A stretch of DNA of 32,020 bases from Opitutaceae bacterium (GTDB lineage: Bacteria; Verrucomicrobiota; Verrucomicrobiia; Opitutales; Opitutaceae): assembly GCA_005792355.1 (NCBI GenBank), contig SXSC01000226.1, positions 1-32,020 on the forward strand, in the 5' to 3' direction. Under the pieces are notes generated by a model. That model was not told the DNA's origin and did no database searches. It worked only from the letters and a program-made list of their open reading frames with translations. The number at the start of each line of letters is the position of its first letter. The stretch's first letter is position 1. A program made the translations under genes and the position numbers. Shown here piece by piece: positions 8,250-15,529 of the stretch.

Positions 8250-10199
8250 TCACCGTTCCGTCCGCCGCACCGCCAGGATCTTGCCCGAGAATTCCCGGTC
8301 ACAACTGGTCGCCCCGATCGAATTACGGCCCACTTCCACTTCGTGCGCCGCCGCCGTGTAGAACTCGATCGTCCGGGCCCAGACGGGCACCCCATTCACT
8401 TTCACGAAGACCCGACCTCTCCGCACCGCCTTCGCCAGATCCCCCTCCGCCGGGGTCGCCAGCGACGGAAATCCAATTTCCAATTCCGCCGGCCGGGAAA
8501 AGTCCATCGCCAACGTCTCGCTCGTCACTCCCGGCGATCCCCAATGGTCAACCGACAGCCGCACCGACCCTTCGCCGACATACTCCACCACCAGTACGTC
8601 GCCCTGGCCGCCACGCCCGGTGGTCAGCAGCGGCTCGCGCGCACCACCGCGGCCGCGCGGCCACTCCACCCGTAGCCGCAGCAGCCGTCCGCCCGACATC
8701 ACCGCGCCGCGCAAAGCCGGCGCAGCCTCGGTCCACTCCCGGCCGATGACGCGCGCGACCAGCGCGGGAACCCGGTTCAACCTCGCCGCGACCGCGCGAT
8801 CCGCCGCCGGATTACGATCCCGCATGAACCGGTTCATCTGCAGACTGAACAGCACCGCAAAAGCGGCCGACCCCACGGCGGCACTCACCCAAATCAATCT
8901 TGTCAACCAGCGGATCGCCCGTGGTCCGCGCCCGTTCTGCCAGCGCTCGAGCGCGAGCACTCCGACCGCGGCGAGCAGCATCAACGTGGGCGTGAAGTCC
9001 ACCTGATAACGGGCGAGCGAACCGAAAAAACCGAGCAACAACCCCGCCATCACCCCCAGCAACGTGAGCGCCGCAACCAGCCACGCGCCCAGCCGCCGCC
9101 GCTCGCCATCGGCCCGCCGCCACAGGGCCAGCGGCACCGCCAGCGCAAACCACGCGAGCGGCAGGTTTACGAGCACGCCGTACACATCATCGTGACCGCT
9201 GAACCCGGCCGGCTTCGGCGGCAGTGTCGCCGGCCCGATAAAGGGGTAATGCCACGACCATTCCGCCGCCGAGAAGAAATACCGCCAGGTGTTGAATCCC
9301 AGATAGCGCGGACTGAAGTGCTCCACCTTCGACTCGTAGTCCAAGCTGAATTGATACGCCTGACCAAACTGCAGCGGATCGCCGAAGCGCAGTTGGTTGT
9401 GCAGGGCCATCAGACCGCCGACCGCCGTCATCGGCGCCACCACCAGCAGCAACTCACGCCAGGGCACCCGGCGTTGCTTCCAACCCCACCCGATCAGCGG
9501 CACCACCAGCAGCGGGCTCGCGAGCAGATAAGTGGGCCGCGACGCAATCGCTAGGCCCAGCATCAATCCGGCCCCGGCCAGCCATCGCCCGCGGCGGGCC
9601 CGATCCGCATGGAGACAATGCCACACCCCGAGGAGGGCCAGCGTCGCAAAACAATACCCTGCGGCAATCGGCAGCTCCCACATCTGGGGCCGCCGCACGA
9701 GCACCGGACCGAGATTCACCAGGCCCAGCGTGAGCACCATCCCCGCACTGACGAACGCCCCGCACCCGGGAAAATAGCGGCGGCGAATCGCGAGCCAGAG
9801 CGCCGACGTCGCCAGAAACCCGGCATAAGCAAACGCGAGCACCGCCGCCGCCAGCGGCAGATCGATTCCGGTCAGCAGCCGAAACGGCAGCATCAGCACC
9901 ACCACCGGCGCCGCCCCGAAATAAAGAAAATATTTTCCCCGGTAAAACGTCGCATCATGCAATCCCAGGTCCGGCGGACGCACCCGCGGGTCATACGGGT
10001 CGCGCAGGGCGAGCAGTTCCGGCGGCACGTCGACCTTCAGGTGCAATTGCCCGTCGAGCCACCCGTCGATCAACAGATTGTAATAATCGCGCTGTTCGAT
10101 CCCAAATTGCCACGGGTCCGTCGAACGCGCCGTCCACGTGTAAAACCAGCCGATGGCCACACCCACCGCGAGCAGGAGGATTCGCTCCAGCGTCCTCAT
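8250..10199 (-). CDS. GT-C-like polytopic membrane protein, intact family member
   Basis: 649 residues from the ATG at 10199, chosen because the membrane helix RILLLAVGVAIGWFYTW starts there. Forty codons of open frame upstream look non-coding and overlap a palindromic repeat. The first loop carries EQRDYYN and a YFLYFGAAPVVVL motif, the counterpart of YGYFGPTPALLRL in the broken gene at 2205. Then come about nine more helices, with RRPQMWELPIAAGYCFATLAL in the middle. The last 150 residues are a soluble beta-rich domain (VRLSVDHWG, VFVKVNGVPVWAR). The fold suggests a lipid-linked-sugar glycosyltransferase of the inner membrane; the acceptor is unknown. It is the only intact copy of this family here, beside three remnants (122-682, 2205-3009, 29182-29262). 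Confidence 0.75.
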   Translation of the reverse strand: MRTLERILLLAVGVAIGWFYTWTARSTDPWQFGIEQRDYYNLLIDGWLDGQLHLKVDVPPELLALRDPYDPRVRPPDLGLHDATFYRGKYFLYFGAAPVVVLMLPFRLLTGIDLPLAAAVLAFAYAGFLATSALWLAIRRRYFPGCGAFVSAGMVLTLGLVNLGPVLVRRPQMWELPIAAGYCFATLALLGVWHCLHADRARRGRWLAGAGLMLGLAIASRPTYLLASPLLVVPLIGWGWKQRRVPWRELLLVVAPMTAVGGLMALHNQLRFGDPLQFGQAYQFSLDYESKVEHFSPRYLGFNTWRYFFSAAEWSWHYPFIGPATLPPKPAGFSGHDDVYGVLVNLPLAWFALAVPLALWRRADGERRRLGAWLVAALTLLGVMAGLLLGFFGSLARYQVDFTPTLMLLAAVGVLALERWQNGRGPRAIRWLTRLIWVSAAVGSAAFAVLFSLQMNRFMRDRNPAADRAVAARLNRVPALVARVIGREWTEAAPALRGAVMSGGRLLRLRVEWPRGRGGAREPLLTTGRGGQGDVLVVEYVGEGSVRLSVDHWGSPGVTSETLAMDFSRPAELEIGFPSLATPAEGDLAKAVRRGRVFVKVNGVPVWARTIEFYTAAAHEVEVGRNSIGATSCDREFSGKILAVRRTER

Positions 10200-10210
10200 G
10201 GGCCCGATGG

Positions 10211-10234
10211 GGCGGCGGTTTCCCCACCGCCGCC
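10211..10234. repeat. palindrome, 9-base arms
   Basis: GGCGGCGGT and ACCGCCGCC are perfect arms around TTCCCC, twelve bases upstream of the membrane gene's start on the minus strand. In that transcript it would lie in the 5' leader and could affect its folding. Confidence 0.55.
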
Positions 10235-10251
10235 CGACCGCACTCCATTCC

Positions 10252-10271
10252 GGGCGCTTGGGAAAGCGCCC
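10252..10271. repeat. REP-like palindrome (family 9)
   Basis: GGGCGCTT and AAGCGCCC are perfect 8-base arms around GGGA, followed by CTCCGG. The same architecture recurs at 10422-10441, also followed by CTCCGG. Confidence 0.6.
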
Positions 10272-10397
10272 CTCCGGCACGCCGCTTGGAGAAGTCGAAC
10301 CATCAGCCCGGAAACGCACTGTTCGTCGTCATCCGCATCCCCAAAGAGCGCACCTCCTGATTGTCGGTCTCCGGAGAGGTCGTGCTTCCGACGGATC

Positions 10398-10441
10398 GGC
10401 GACACTCCTGTCGCCGTGCTTGGGCGGCTGGAAAGCCGCCC
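10398..10441. repeat. double palindrome, REP-like (family 9)
   Basis: GGCGACA and TGTCGCC pair around CTCC (10398-10415). GGGCGGCT and AGCCGCCC pair around GGAA (10422-10441), a GNRA-type loop. The arms differ in sequence from the copy at 10252 but are compensatory, so the structure rather than the sequence is kept. Confidence 0.65.
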
Positions 10442-10550
10442 CTCCGGGCGAACCGACAACCGGCAGATGCGCCCATCCCAAAACCCATCCCAAAACGTCA
10501 CTTGCCTCGCCCCGCCCGTTAGCTTCGCCTTGGTCATTCACGACCACGGA

Positions 10551-11624
10551 ATGAACCACACCAGCATCGAGCAACCTCTTTTCGCCGTCATCGGCTGCGG
10601 CCTGATCGGCCGCAAACGCGTCGCCGCGCTCGCCTCCGCCTCTCCGGGCATCCCGCCGCCGGCGGTTCCGCTGCTCTACACCTGCGACCTCGACGCCACC
10701 CGCGCCGCCGATCTCGCCCGACTCGCCCCCGGCTGCACGGCCGTCACGGACTACCAGATCATCCTCGCCGACGCCCGCGTGTCCGCTGTCATCATCTCGA
10801 CCCTCAACGCCTCGCTCGCCCCGATTGCCCTCGCCGCCGTCCGCGCCGGCAAGCACGTGCTGGTGGAAAAACCCGGGGCGTTGAACGCCGCGCAACTCCG
10901 CACGATCCGCGGGGCCGCCGCCGTCACCGGCGCACGCGTGCGCCTGGGGTACAATCACCGTTTTCATCCCGCCCTGCGGCAGGCACGCGAACTGATCGAC
11001 GCCGGCGAACTCGGCCCGCTGATGTTTCTCCGCGGTCGCTACGGTCACGGCGGGCGCAAGGGCTACGACCGCGAATGGCGGGCCGATCCGGCGCTCTCGG
11101 GCGGCGGCGAACTCATCGACCAGGGCGTGCACCTGATTGATCTCGCGGGCTGGTTCCTCGGCGAATTCCGGACGATCGACGGGCACGCCACCACCTGTTT
11201 TTGGGACATGAAGGTTGACGACAACGCCTTTCTTTCGCTGCGCACCGCCGCCGGCCAGACCGCTTGGCTGCACGTGAGCTGCACCGAGTGGAAAAACCTG
11301 TTCTCGCTCGAGATTTATGGCCGCGACGCGAAGATCGCGATCGACGGTCTGGGCGGCAGCTACGGCGTCGAGAAACTCACGTTCTACAAGATGCTCCCGC
11401 AAATGGGCCCGCCCAACACCACGAGTTGGGAATACCCCGGGGGCGACGATTCCTGGGCGCTCGAAACGCGCGCCTTCCTCGACGACATTCGCCTCAATCG
11501 CGAACCCGCCCCCGGCCTCACCGAGGGCATCCGCACGCTGGAGGTGGTGGAGGAGGTATACCGCAAAAGCGGATACTTGGCTGCCACGCCCCGGCCGGGA
11601 GGGACTGAGGGAGTGAGGGACTAA
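10551..11624 (+). CDS. Gfo/Idh/MocA-family NAD(P)-dependent oxidoreductase
   Basis: 357 residues from the first ATG that precedes the Rossmann motif (FAVIGCGLIGRKR, about residues 11-23). The upstream open frame lies over the divergent region and is rejected. The conserved EKPG that carries the catalytic lysine, the YNHRFHP segment and the GGGELIDQGVHLIDL helix with its catalytic histidine are all present. Family members oxidise or reduce sugars and sugar nucleotides, so a role in making a modified sugar for this glycan is plausible. The last residues, TPRPGGTEGVRD, are encoded by the left arm of the inverted repeat around the next gene, and so is the stop codon. The native C-terminus has probably been altered by that insertion. 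Confidence 0.88.
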   Translation: MNHTSIEQPLFAVIGCGLIGRKRVAALASASPGIPPPAVPLLYTCDLDATRAADLARLAPGCTAVTDYQIILADARVSAVIISTLNASLAPIALAAVRAGKHVLVEKPGALNAAQLRTIRGAAAVTGARVRLGYNHRFHPALRQARELIDAGELGPLMFLRGRYGHGGRKGYDREWRADPALSGGGELIDQGVHLIDLAGWFLGEFRTIDGHATTCFWDMKVDDNAFLSLRTAAGQTAWLHVSCTEWKNLFSLEIYGRDAKIAIDGLGGSYGVEKLTFYKMLPQMGPPNTTSWEYPGGDDSWALETRAFLDDIRLNREPAPGLTEGIRTLEVVEEVYRKSGYLAATPRPGGTEGVRD

Positions 11625-12045
11625 GGGGGAAAGACGCGTGGCGACGAACGACAAGCTACACCAGTTTGGAGCCTATCAAAAGGCTTGTGCGCTCTTCGAC
11701 TTCGTCGTCGCAGACATGGCACCCCTCGCCCGCGAGCCGCTGTGCATGCGCCTCGCATCGCAACAAGTGGCCAGTGCCGACTCCATTTCTTCGAACATCG
11801 AAGAAGGCTACGGCCGCGCCTCTCGTGCCGACTATGCTCGGTTTCTCGTAATCGCCCGTGGCTCGGCAACCGAGACACGCGGCCGCTACGAAAAACGACT
11901 GCACCACTGGGTTCCGGCAGAAACCATCGCGTCACGCGTCGCCCTTTGCGAAGAGATCGTGGCAATCCTCAGCGCCACCATCCGCCGCCTGCGCCCCGAA
12001 TGACATTCCCTCATTCCCTCAGTCCCTTACTCCCTCACTCCCTCT
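11597..12045. mobile_element. inverted-repeat element enclosing an S23-type gene (IVS-like)
   Basis: The left arm 11597-11629 (GGGACTGAGGGAGTGAGGGA words) is complementary to the right arm 12004-12045 (AGTCCCTTACTCCCTCACTC words), with about 24 of 27 positions paired in the best register. The enclosed 370 bases are almost entirely one gene, for a four-helix-bundle S23-type protein. This is the architecture of the intervening sequences found in some 23S rRNA genes: a long terminal stem with an S23 gene in the loop. Here it lies in an operon between the oxidoreductase stop codon, which it supplies, and the hddA start four bases further on. I see no target-site duplication. Confidence 0.6.
11638..12003 (+). 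CDS. four-helix-bundle protein, S23/23S rRNA intervening-sequence family
   Basis: 121 residues from a GTG start. The core matches the family signature: LASQQVASADSISSNIEEGY, then GRASRADYARFLVIARGSATET. The usual form is 'R-A-x-S-I-x-S-N-I-A-E-G-x-x-R' followed by 'F-L-x-I-A-x-G-S-x-x-E'. Four amphipathic helices cover nearly the whole chain. The family includes IVS-encoded proteins and the Avd accessory protein of diversity-generating retroelements, but no reverse transcriptase, variable repeat or rRNA is present here. Its molecular function is not known. It interrupts the sugar operon between unrelated biosynthetic genes and is enclosed by an inverted repeat, which argues that it is part of an inserted element and not of the pathway. 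Confidence 0.85.
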   Translation: MATNDKLHQFGAYQKACALFDFVVADMAPLAREPLCMRLASQQVASADSISSNIEEGYGRASRADYARFLVIARGSATETRGRYEKRLHHWVPAETIASRVALCEEIVAILSATIRRLRPE

Positions 12046-12049
12046 CCGC

Positions 12050-13033
12050 ATGATCATCACCCGTTCCCCTCTTCGCGTCTCCCTCGGCGGCGGCGGCACC
12101 GACCTGCCGTCCTACTACCGTGAGTTCGGCGGTTTTCTCGTCGCGGCGGCCATCGACAAGTATGTTTACATCACGCAGCACCGGACGTTTCAGCCCGAGA
12201 TCATCATCAAGTATTCCAAACTCGAGCGCGTGCCGTCCGTCGATCAGATCGAACACCCGATCATCCGGGAGGCACTCAAGCTCGTCGGCGTGACCGACCC
12301 GCATCTGGAACTCACGTCAATGGCCGACATCCCCGGCGGCACCGGCCTCGGCTCCTCGGGCAGCTTCACGACCGCGCTGCTCAAGGCGCTCCATGCCTCC
12401 AAGAAAAACCTCCTCTCGCCCGCCGAACTCGCCGAACAGGCCTGCGACATCGAGCTGAACAAACTCGGCGAGCCCATCGGCAAGCAGGACCAGTATATCG
12501 CGGCGATCGGCGGCATCACCGCGTTTACGTTTCACCCGGATGGCCGCGTCGAGTATCGCGCCTGCAATCTCGCGGAGGAGACCCTGTTCAACCTCGAGGA
12601 CAACCTCCTGCTCTTTTTCACCGGTTACAGCCGCAGCGCCTCGTCGATTCTCAAGGATCAGAATGACAAATCGAAAAAACACGATCCGGCGATGCTCGAC
12701 AACCTGCACTTCACGAAAGAACTCGGCCACCAGTCGCTCGCCGCATTGGAGACCGGCAATCTCGAGGAGTTCGCCCGGCTGATGGACGTGCACTGGCAGC
12801 GCAAGAAGGCGCGCAGTTCCGGCATGAGCAACGCCCGCATCAACGACTGGTACGACCACGCCATGGCCCACGGCGCCCTCGGCGGAAAACTCATCGGCGC
12901 CGGCGGCGGCGGTTTCCTGATGTTTTACGCGGGCGAAAAACAGCAGCTCCGCCACGCCATGCGCGAAAAAGGCCTGCAGGAGGTCCGCTTCCGCTTCGAC
13001 TTCGAAGGCTGCAAGGTCGTCGCGCAGAACTAG
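12050..13033 (+). CDS. hddA: D-glycero-alpha-D-manno-heptose 7-phosphate kinase
   Basis: 327 residues, a GHMP kinase. GGGGTDLPSY starts at residue 13, the ATP-binding loop PGGTGLGSSGSF is at 95-106, and the C-terminal GAGGGGF lies near residue 282. The RSPLRVSLGGGGTD beginning is typical of the HddA branch. It would phosphorylate the C1 hydroxyl of heptose 7-phosphate to give the alpha-1,7-bisphosphate. The start is the ATG right after the pyrimidine arm of the S23 element; longer frames upstream overlap the S23 gene. It is followed after five bases by hddC, then gmhA-like and gmhB-like genes, the same enzyme set as the known GDP-heptose clusters (for example in Aneurinibacillus thermoaerophilus), so the assignment is strong. 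Confidence 0.9.
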   Translation: MIITRSPLRVSLGGGGTDLPSYYREFGGFLVAAAIDKYVYITQHRTFQPEIIIKYSKLERVPSVDQIEHPIIREALKLVGVTDPHLELTSMADIPGGTGLGSSGSFTTALLKALHASKKNLLSPAELAEQACDIELNKLGEPIGKQDQYIAAIGGITAFTFHPDGRVEYRACNLAEETLFNLEDNLLLFFTGYSRSASSILKDQNDKSKKHDPAMLDNLHFTKELGHQSLAALETGNLEEFARLMDVHWQRKKARSSGMSNARINDWYDHAMAHGALGGKLIGAGGGGFLMFYAGEKQQLRHAMREKGLQEVRFRFDFEGCKVVAQN

Positions 13034-13038
13034 CCCGC

Positions 13039-13758
13039 ATGACTTCCTCCGATCTGCCCGTCGCGATTCTCGCCGGCGGCCTCGCCACCCGGCTCCGCCC
13101 GATCACCGAAAAAGTCCCGAAGCTCCTCGTCGAGGTCGCGGGCGAGCCGTTCTTCTCGCACCAGATCCGGCTCCTGCAGTCCGCCGGCCTCACCCACCTC
13201 GTCCTCTGCGTCGGTTACCTCGGCGAGAAAATCGTCGACCTCTACGGCGACGGATCGAAGTGGGGCGTGAAAATCGACTACGCCTTCGACGGACCGAAAC
13301 TCCTCGGCACCGGCGGCGCCCTCCTCGCCGCCCTCCCCAAACTAGGCGACGCCTTCTACGTGCTCTACGGTGACAGCTACCTGCCGGTCGACTACCGCGC
13401 CGTCGGCGATTTCTTCCTCCGCTCGGGTCAGCCCGGCCTGATGACCGTCTACGAAAATCACGGCCGCTACGACACCAGCAACGTCTGGTTCGAGCACGGA
13501 ACACTCAGGCTCTACGACAAGAAAAACCGCCTGCCGCAGATGCACCACATCGACTACGGCCTCGGTGTGTTTCGCGCCGCGGCGTTCGCCGGCCTGCCGC
13601 GCGATGCCGTCGTCGATCTCGCCGTGGTGCAGACCCAGCTCTGCCAGCGCCGGCAGCTCGCCGGCTACGAAATTAAGCAGCGCTTCTACGAAATCGGCTC
13701 ACCCGAGGGGCTCGCGGAACTGAGCCATCTGCTCTGCCGGAAAACTTCCGGCCAGTAG
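13039..13758 (+). CDS. hddC: D-glycero-alpha-D-manno-heptose 1-phosphate guanylyltransferase
   Basis: 239 residues, a single nucleotidyltransferase domain. The signature GGLATRLRPITEKVPK is at residues 13-28 and the metal-binding YGDS at 110-113. An additional lysine-containing region follows the usual family order. It would join GTP and heptose 1-phosphate into GDP-D-glycero-alpha-D-manno-heptose. Other sugar-1-phosphate nucleotidyltransferases share the fold, so specificity rests on the neighbours hddA, gmhA and gmhB and on the short HddC-like length. It begins five bases after the hddA stop, implying one transcript. The next 163 bases before the gmhA-like gene are non-coding and end in a C/T-rich leader. 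Confidence 0.87.
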   Translation: MTSSDLPVAILAGGLATRLRPITEKVPKLLVEVAGEPFFSHQIRLLQSAGLTHLVLCVGYLGEKIVDLYGDGSKWGVKIDYAFDGPKLLGTGGALLAALPKLGDAFYVLYGDSYLPVDYRAVGDFFLRSGQPGLMTVYENHGRYDTSNVWFEHGTLRLYDKKNRLPQMHHIDYGLGVFRAAAFAGLPRDAVVDLAVVQTQLCQRRQLAGYEIKQRFYEIGSPEGLAELSHLLCRKTSGQ

Positions 13759-13921
13759 TTCCAGCGTTCGCCGGCAAACTAATGCGCGGCGGGGCGCAGC
13801 CGTTCAACGGCAGCAATCAACTGGGCGCTGGGTAATTCGTTTCGCGCCCTTGTCAAATTACCGGTCCCTCAGAAATTTCCCCGTTGAAAAGAGAACCGTT
13901 CCCCCACTCCGTTCTCCCCCC

Positions 13922-14533
13922 ATGTCCTATTCCGCCCAGCACCTCCAGGAAACCGCCGCAATCATCGCCCGGATCAATCCCGACGATTGCGAGCAATGCG
14001 TCCAGGAACTCGTCGCCGTGCGCACCCGCGGCGGCCGGCTCTTCATCCTCGGCGTCGGCGGCAGCGCGGCCAACGCCTCCCACGCCGTGAACGATTTCCG
14101 CAAGATCGGCGGCCTCGAGTGCTACGCCCCCACCGACAACGTGTCCGAACTCACCGCCCGCACCAACGACGAGGGCTGGGCCTCCGTCTTCGTCGAATGG
14201 CTCCGCGGCTCCCGCCTCAAAAAGGAGGACGCGCTCCTCATCCTCTCCGTCGGCGGCGGCAACTTGGAGAAAAACGTCTCCCCCAATCTCGTCACCGCCC
14301 TGCAATTCGCGAAACAGGTCGGCGCCCGCGTCATCGGCCTCGTCGGCAAGGACGGCGGCTACACCGCCACGGTCGCCGACGCCTGCGTGATCGTGCCCAC
14401 CGTCAACCCGAACAACATCACGCCCCACAGCGAGGCCTTCCAAGCCGTGCTCTGGCACCTCTTCGTCTCCCACCCCGCGGTGAAGCTGAATCAGACGAAA
14501 TGGGAGAGTGTTTCGCCGGGGGCGAAACCCTGA
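13922..14533 (+). CDS. gmhA: sedoheptulose 7-phosphate isomerase-like SIS protein
   Basis: 203 residues from the ATG after the run of pyrimidines; an in-frame TTG at 13850 would add 24 poorly supported residues. The SIS-domain phosphosugar loop FILGVGGSAANASHAVNDF is at residues 41-59, a second loop SVGGGNLEKNVSPN near 107-120, and the C-terminal helix carries PHSEAFQAVLWH, where GmhA has its histidine and glutamine ligands. The family converts sedoheptulose 7-phosphate to D-glycero-D-manno-heptose 7-phosphate, usually as a tetramer with zinc. SGNSxN of typical GmhA is replaced by SVGGGN, so the call is GmhA-like; the operon context makes the heptose reaction the best reading. Confidence 0.82.
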   Translation: MSYSAQHLQETAAIIARINPDDCEQCVQELVAVRTRGGRLFILGVGGSAANASHAVNDFRKIGGLECYAPTDNVSELTARTNDEGWASVFVEWLRGSRLKKEDALLILSVGGGNLEKNVSPNLVTALQFAKQVGARVIGLVGKDGGYTATVADACVIVPTVNPNNITPHSEAFQAVLWHLFVSHPAVKLNQTKWESVSPGAKP

Positions 14534-14597
14534 TTGTTCTTGCTGCGCAAAAACGCATGACCAAGACGACGACCGGGCTCAGCGGGTCGATTCGCAC

Positions 14598-15197
14598 GTG
14601 AGCTCGCAGCCTCCGGTGACCTCTCCGGGAAAATCAGGAAAACCGCGCAGCGGTTTTCCTGCCGTTTTCCTCGATCGCGACGGCACGCTCAACCGGCAGA
14701 TCATCCGCGACGGCCGGCCCTTTCCGCCGACGAACCTCGACCAGTTCGCGCTCTTTCCCGACGTCCCGGCGGCCTGCGCCCGACTCGCCGCCGCTGGCTT
14801 CACGCTCGTGGTGGCGACGAACCAGCCCGATGTCGGACGCGGCACCCAGTCGCGCGCGATGGTCGAGGCCATGCACGCCCGCCTCCGCGCGTTGGTGCCC
14901 CAGATCGAACACATCGAGGCCTGCTACGCCTCCGGCCTCGACCAGGCCGCCCCTCCCGATCGCCGCCGAAAACCCGAACCCGGCATGCTCCTCGACGCCG
15001 CGCTCGCGCTCGACCTGGACGTTTCCCGCTCGTGGATGGTCGGCGACCGCTGGCGTGACATCGACTGCGGCCAGCGGGCCGGCGTCCGCACCGTCTTCAT
15101 CGACTTTGGGTACGCCGAGGAACTGCACGCGCAGCCCGACTACATCGTCCGTTCCTTCGCCGAAGCCGCGGCCGTCATCCTCACCGCACCGCCGTAA
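14598..15197 (+). CDS. gmhB: D-glycero-D-manno-heptose 1,7-bisphosphate phosphatase-like HAD protein
   Basis: 199 residues from a GTG start; no ATG is available in frame except one overlapping the previous gene. HAD motif I DRDGTLN is at 26-32, motif II is the ATNQ threonine, the conserved lysine is in RRKPEPGM (K125) and motif IV is GDRWRDID at 149-156. It would remove the C7 phosphate so that HddC can act. Typical GmhB has a zinc loop with three Cys and a His just before the RKP motif; here only C109 remains, in a longer proline/arginine segment. The first 20 residues are encoded partly by a perfect palindrome (14636-14660). The alternative is a histidinol-phosphatase-like HAD, but the cluster context favours GmhB. 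Confidence 0.8.
   Translation: MSSQPPVTSPGKSGKPRSGFPAVFLDRDGTLNRQIIRDGRPFPPTNLDQFALFPDVPAACARLAAAGFTLVVATNQPDVGRGTQSRAMVEAMHARLRALVPQIEHIEACYASGLDQAAPPDRRRKPEPGMLLDAALALDLDVSRSWMVGDRWRDIDCGQRAGVRTVFIDFGYAEELHAQPDYIVRSFAEAAAVILTAPP
14636..14660. repeat. perfect palindrome inside the gmhB-like gene (family 10)
   Basis: AGGAAAACCGC and GCGGTTTTCCT are 11-base perfect arms around GCA. It encodes residues GKPRSGFP before the first catalytic motif. The core AAAACCGC/GCGGTTTT recurs at 31979-31997. Confidence 0.65.
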
Positions 15198-15242
15198 CCG
15201 CACGCCGATCATTCGTTCGCTGCTGCCCGCCGAACGCCCCCG

Positions 15243-15268
15243 GGTGGAACCCGCTGTCCTCATCGGGT
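15243..15268. repeat. copy of palindromic repeat family 8
   Basis: AACCCG and CATCGGGTT around CTGTCCT give an imperfect version of the palindrome at 7458-7479, with the same GGTGGA prefix. Base changes in one arm (G to A, C to T) are matched in the other. Confidence 0.55.
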
Positions 15269-15341
15269 TGCATCCGTCGGATATTTTGCAGAACGCAACG
15301 AGCGTTCCCGGTGGTTTGGAAATTCCCCGATTCCTGATTTT

Positions 15342-15386
15342 CGATGCCCGCTTGTCAGACGGTCGCTTCGCTCGGTCCAAGATTTC
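15342..15386. repeat. solo right arm of inverted repeat family 1
   Basis: The 45 bases match 3183-3227 at 40 positions (CGATGCCCG at the start, GCTCGGTCCAAGATTTC at the end). No complementary left arm is visible upstream, so this is a partial or degraded copy. Confidence 0.65.
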
Positions 15387-15529
15387 GGGAAGCCAAACGA
15401 TTCCCCCTTCCACCGCGACCGCACCAATCCGTCCCCACCACCCCGAGTGCTACCGCACAAATTCCGGACTTCCGCCTTGCCCCCTCCACCCTGCCGCCCC
15501 CTCAATTCCTTCCAAATCCACCTACCTGA

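Larger units (their letters stand above)
10200..10550. other. 351-base divergent intergenic region with palindromic repeats
   Basis: It separates the minus-strand membrane gene from the plus-strand oxidoreductase, so it must hold promoters for both directions, but I see no clear consensus pair. It contains at least four perfect short palindromes, listed separately, plus a tandem pair CCCATCCCAAAA at about 10470-10495. No gene is supported; the long open frames crossing it are shadows. Confidence 0.6.
15198..15529. other. 332-base non-coding region with dispersed repeats
   Basis: No gene is supported. It contains a family 8 palindrome copy (15243-15268), a solo right arm of family 1 (15342-15386) and, from about 15465 to the next start codon, a leader almost free of G. 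A promoter for the transaldolase-like gene could lie here but is not evident. Confidence 0.55.

Noticed and set aside
9609..10550. Long upstream extension of the oxidoreductase frame
   Set aside because: It runs antisense through the membrane gene and over palindromic repeats; the Rossmann motif starts only after the ATG at 10551.
11638..12003. Diversity-generating retroelement (Avd-like protein)
   Set aside because: Although the S23/Avd fold matches, no reverse transcriptase, template repeat or variable repeat is present nearby.
11597..12045. A true 23S rRNA intervening sequence
   Set aside because: No rRNA sequence is recognisable on either side; the neighbours are protein-coding genes.
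13759..13921. Promoter TTGTCA...AAATTT before the gmhA-like gene
   Set aside because: The -35-like TTGTCA at about 13853 is reasonable, but no good -10 box follows at the right distance; not strong enough to list as a feature.
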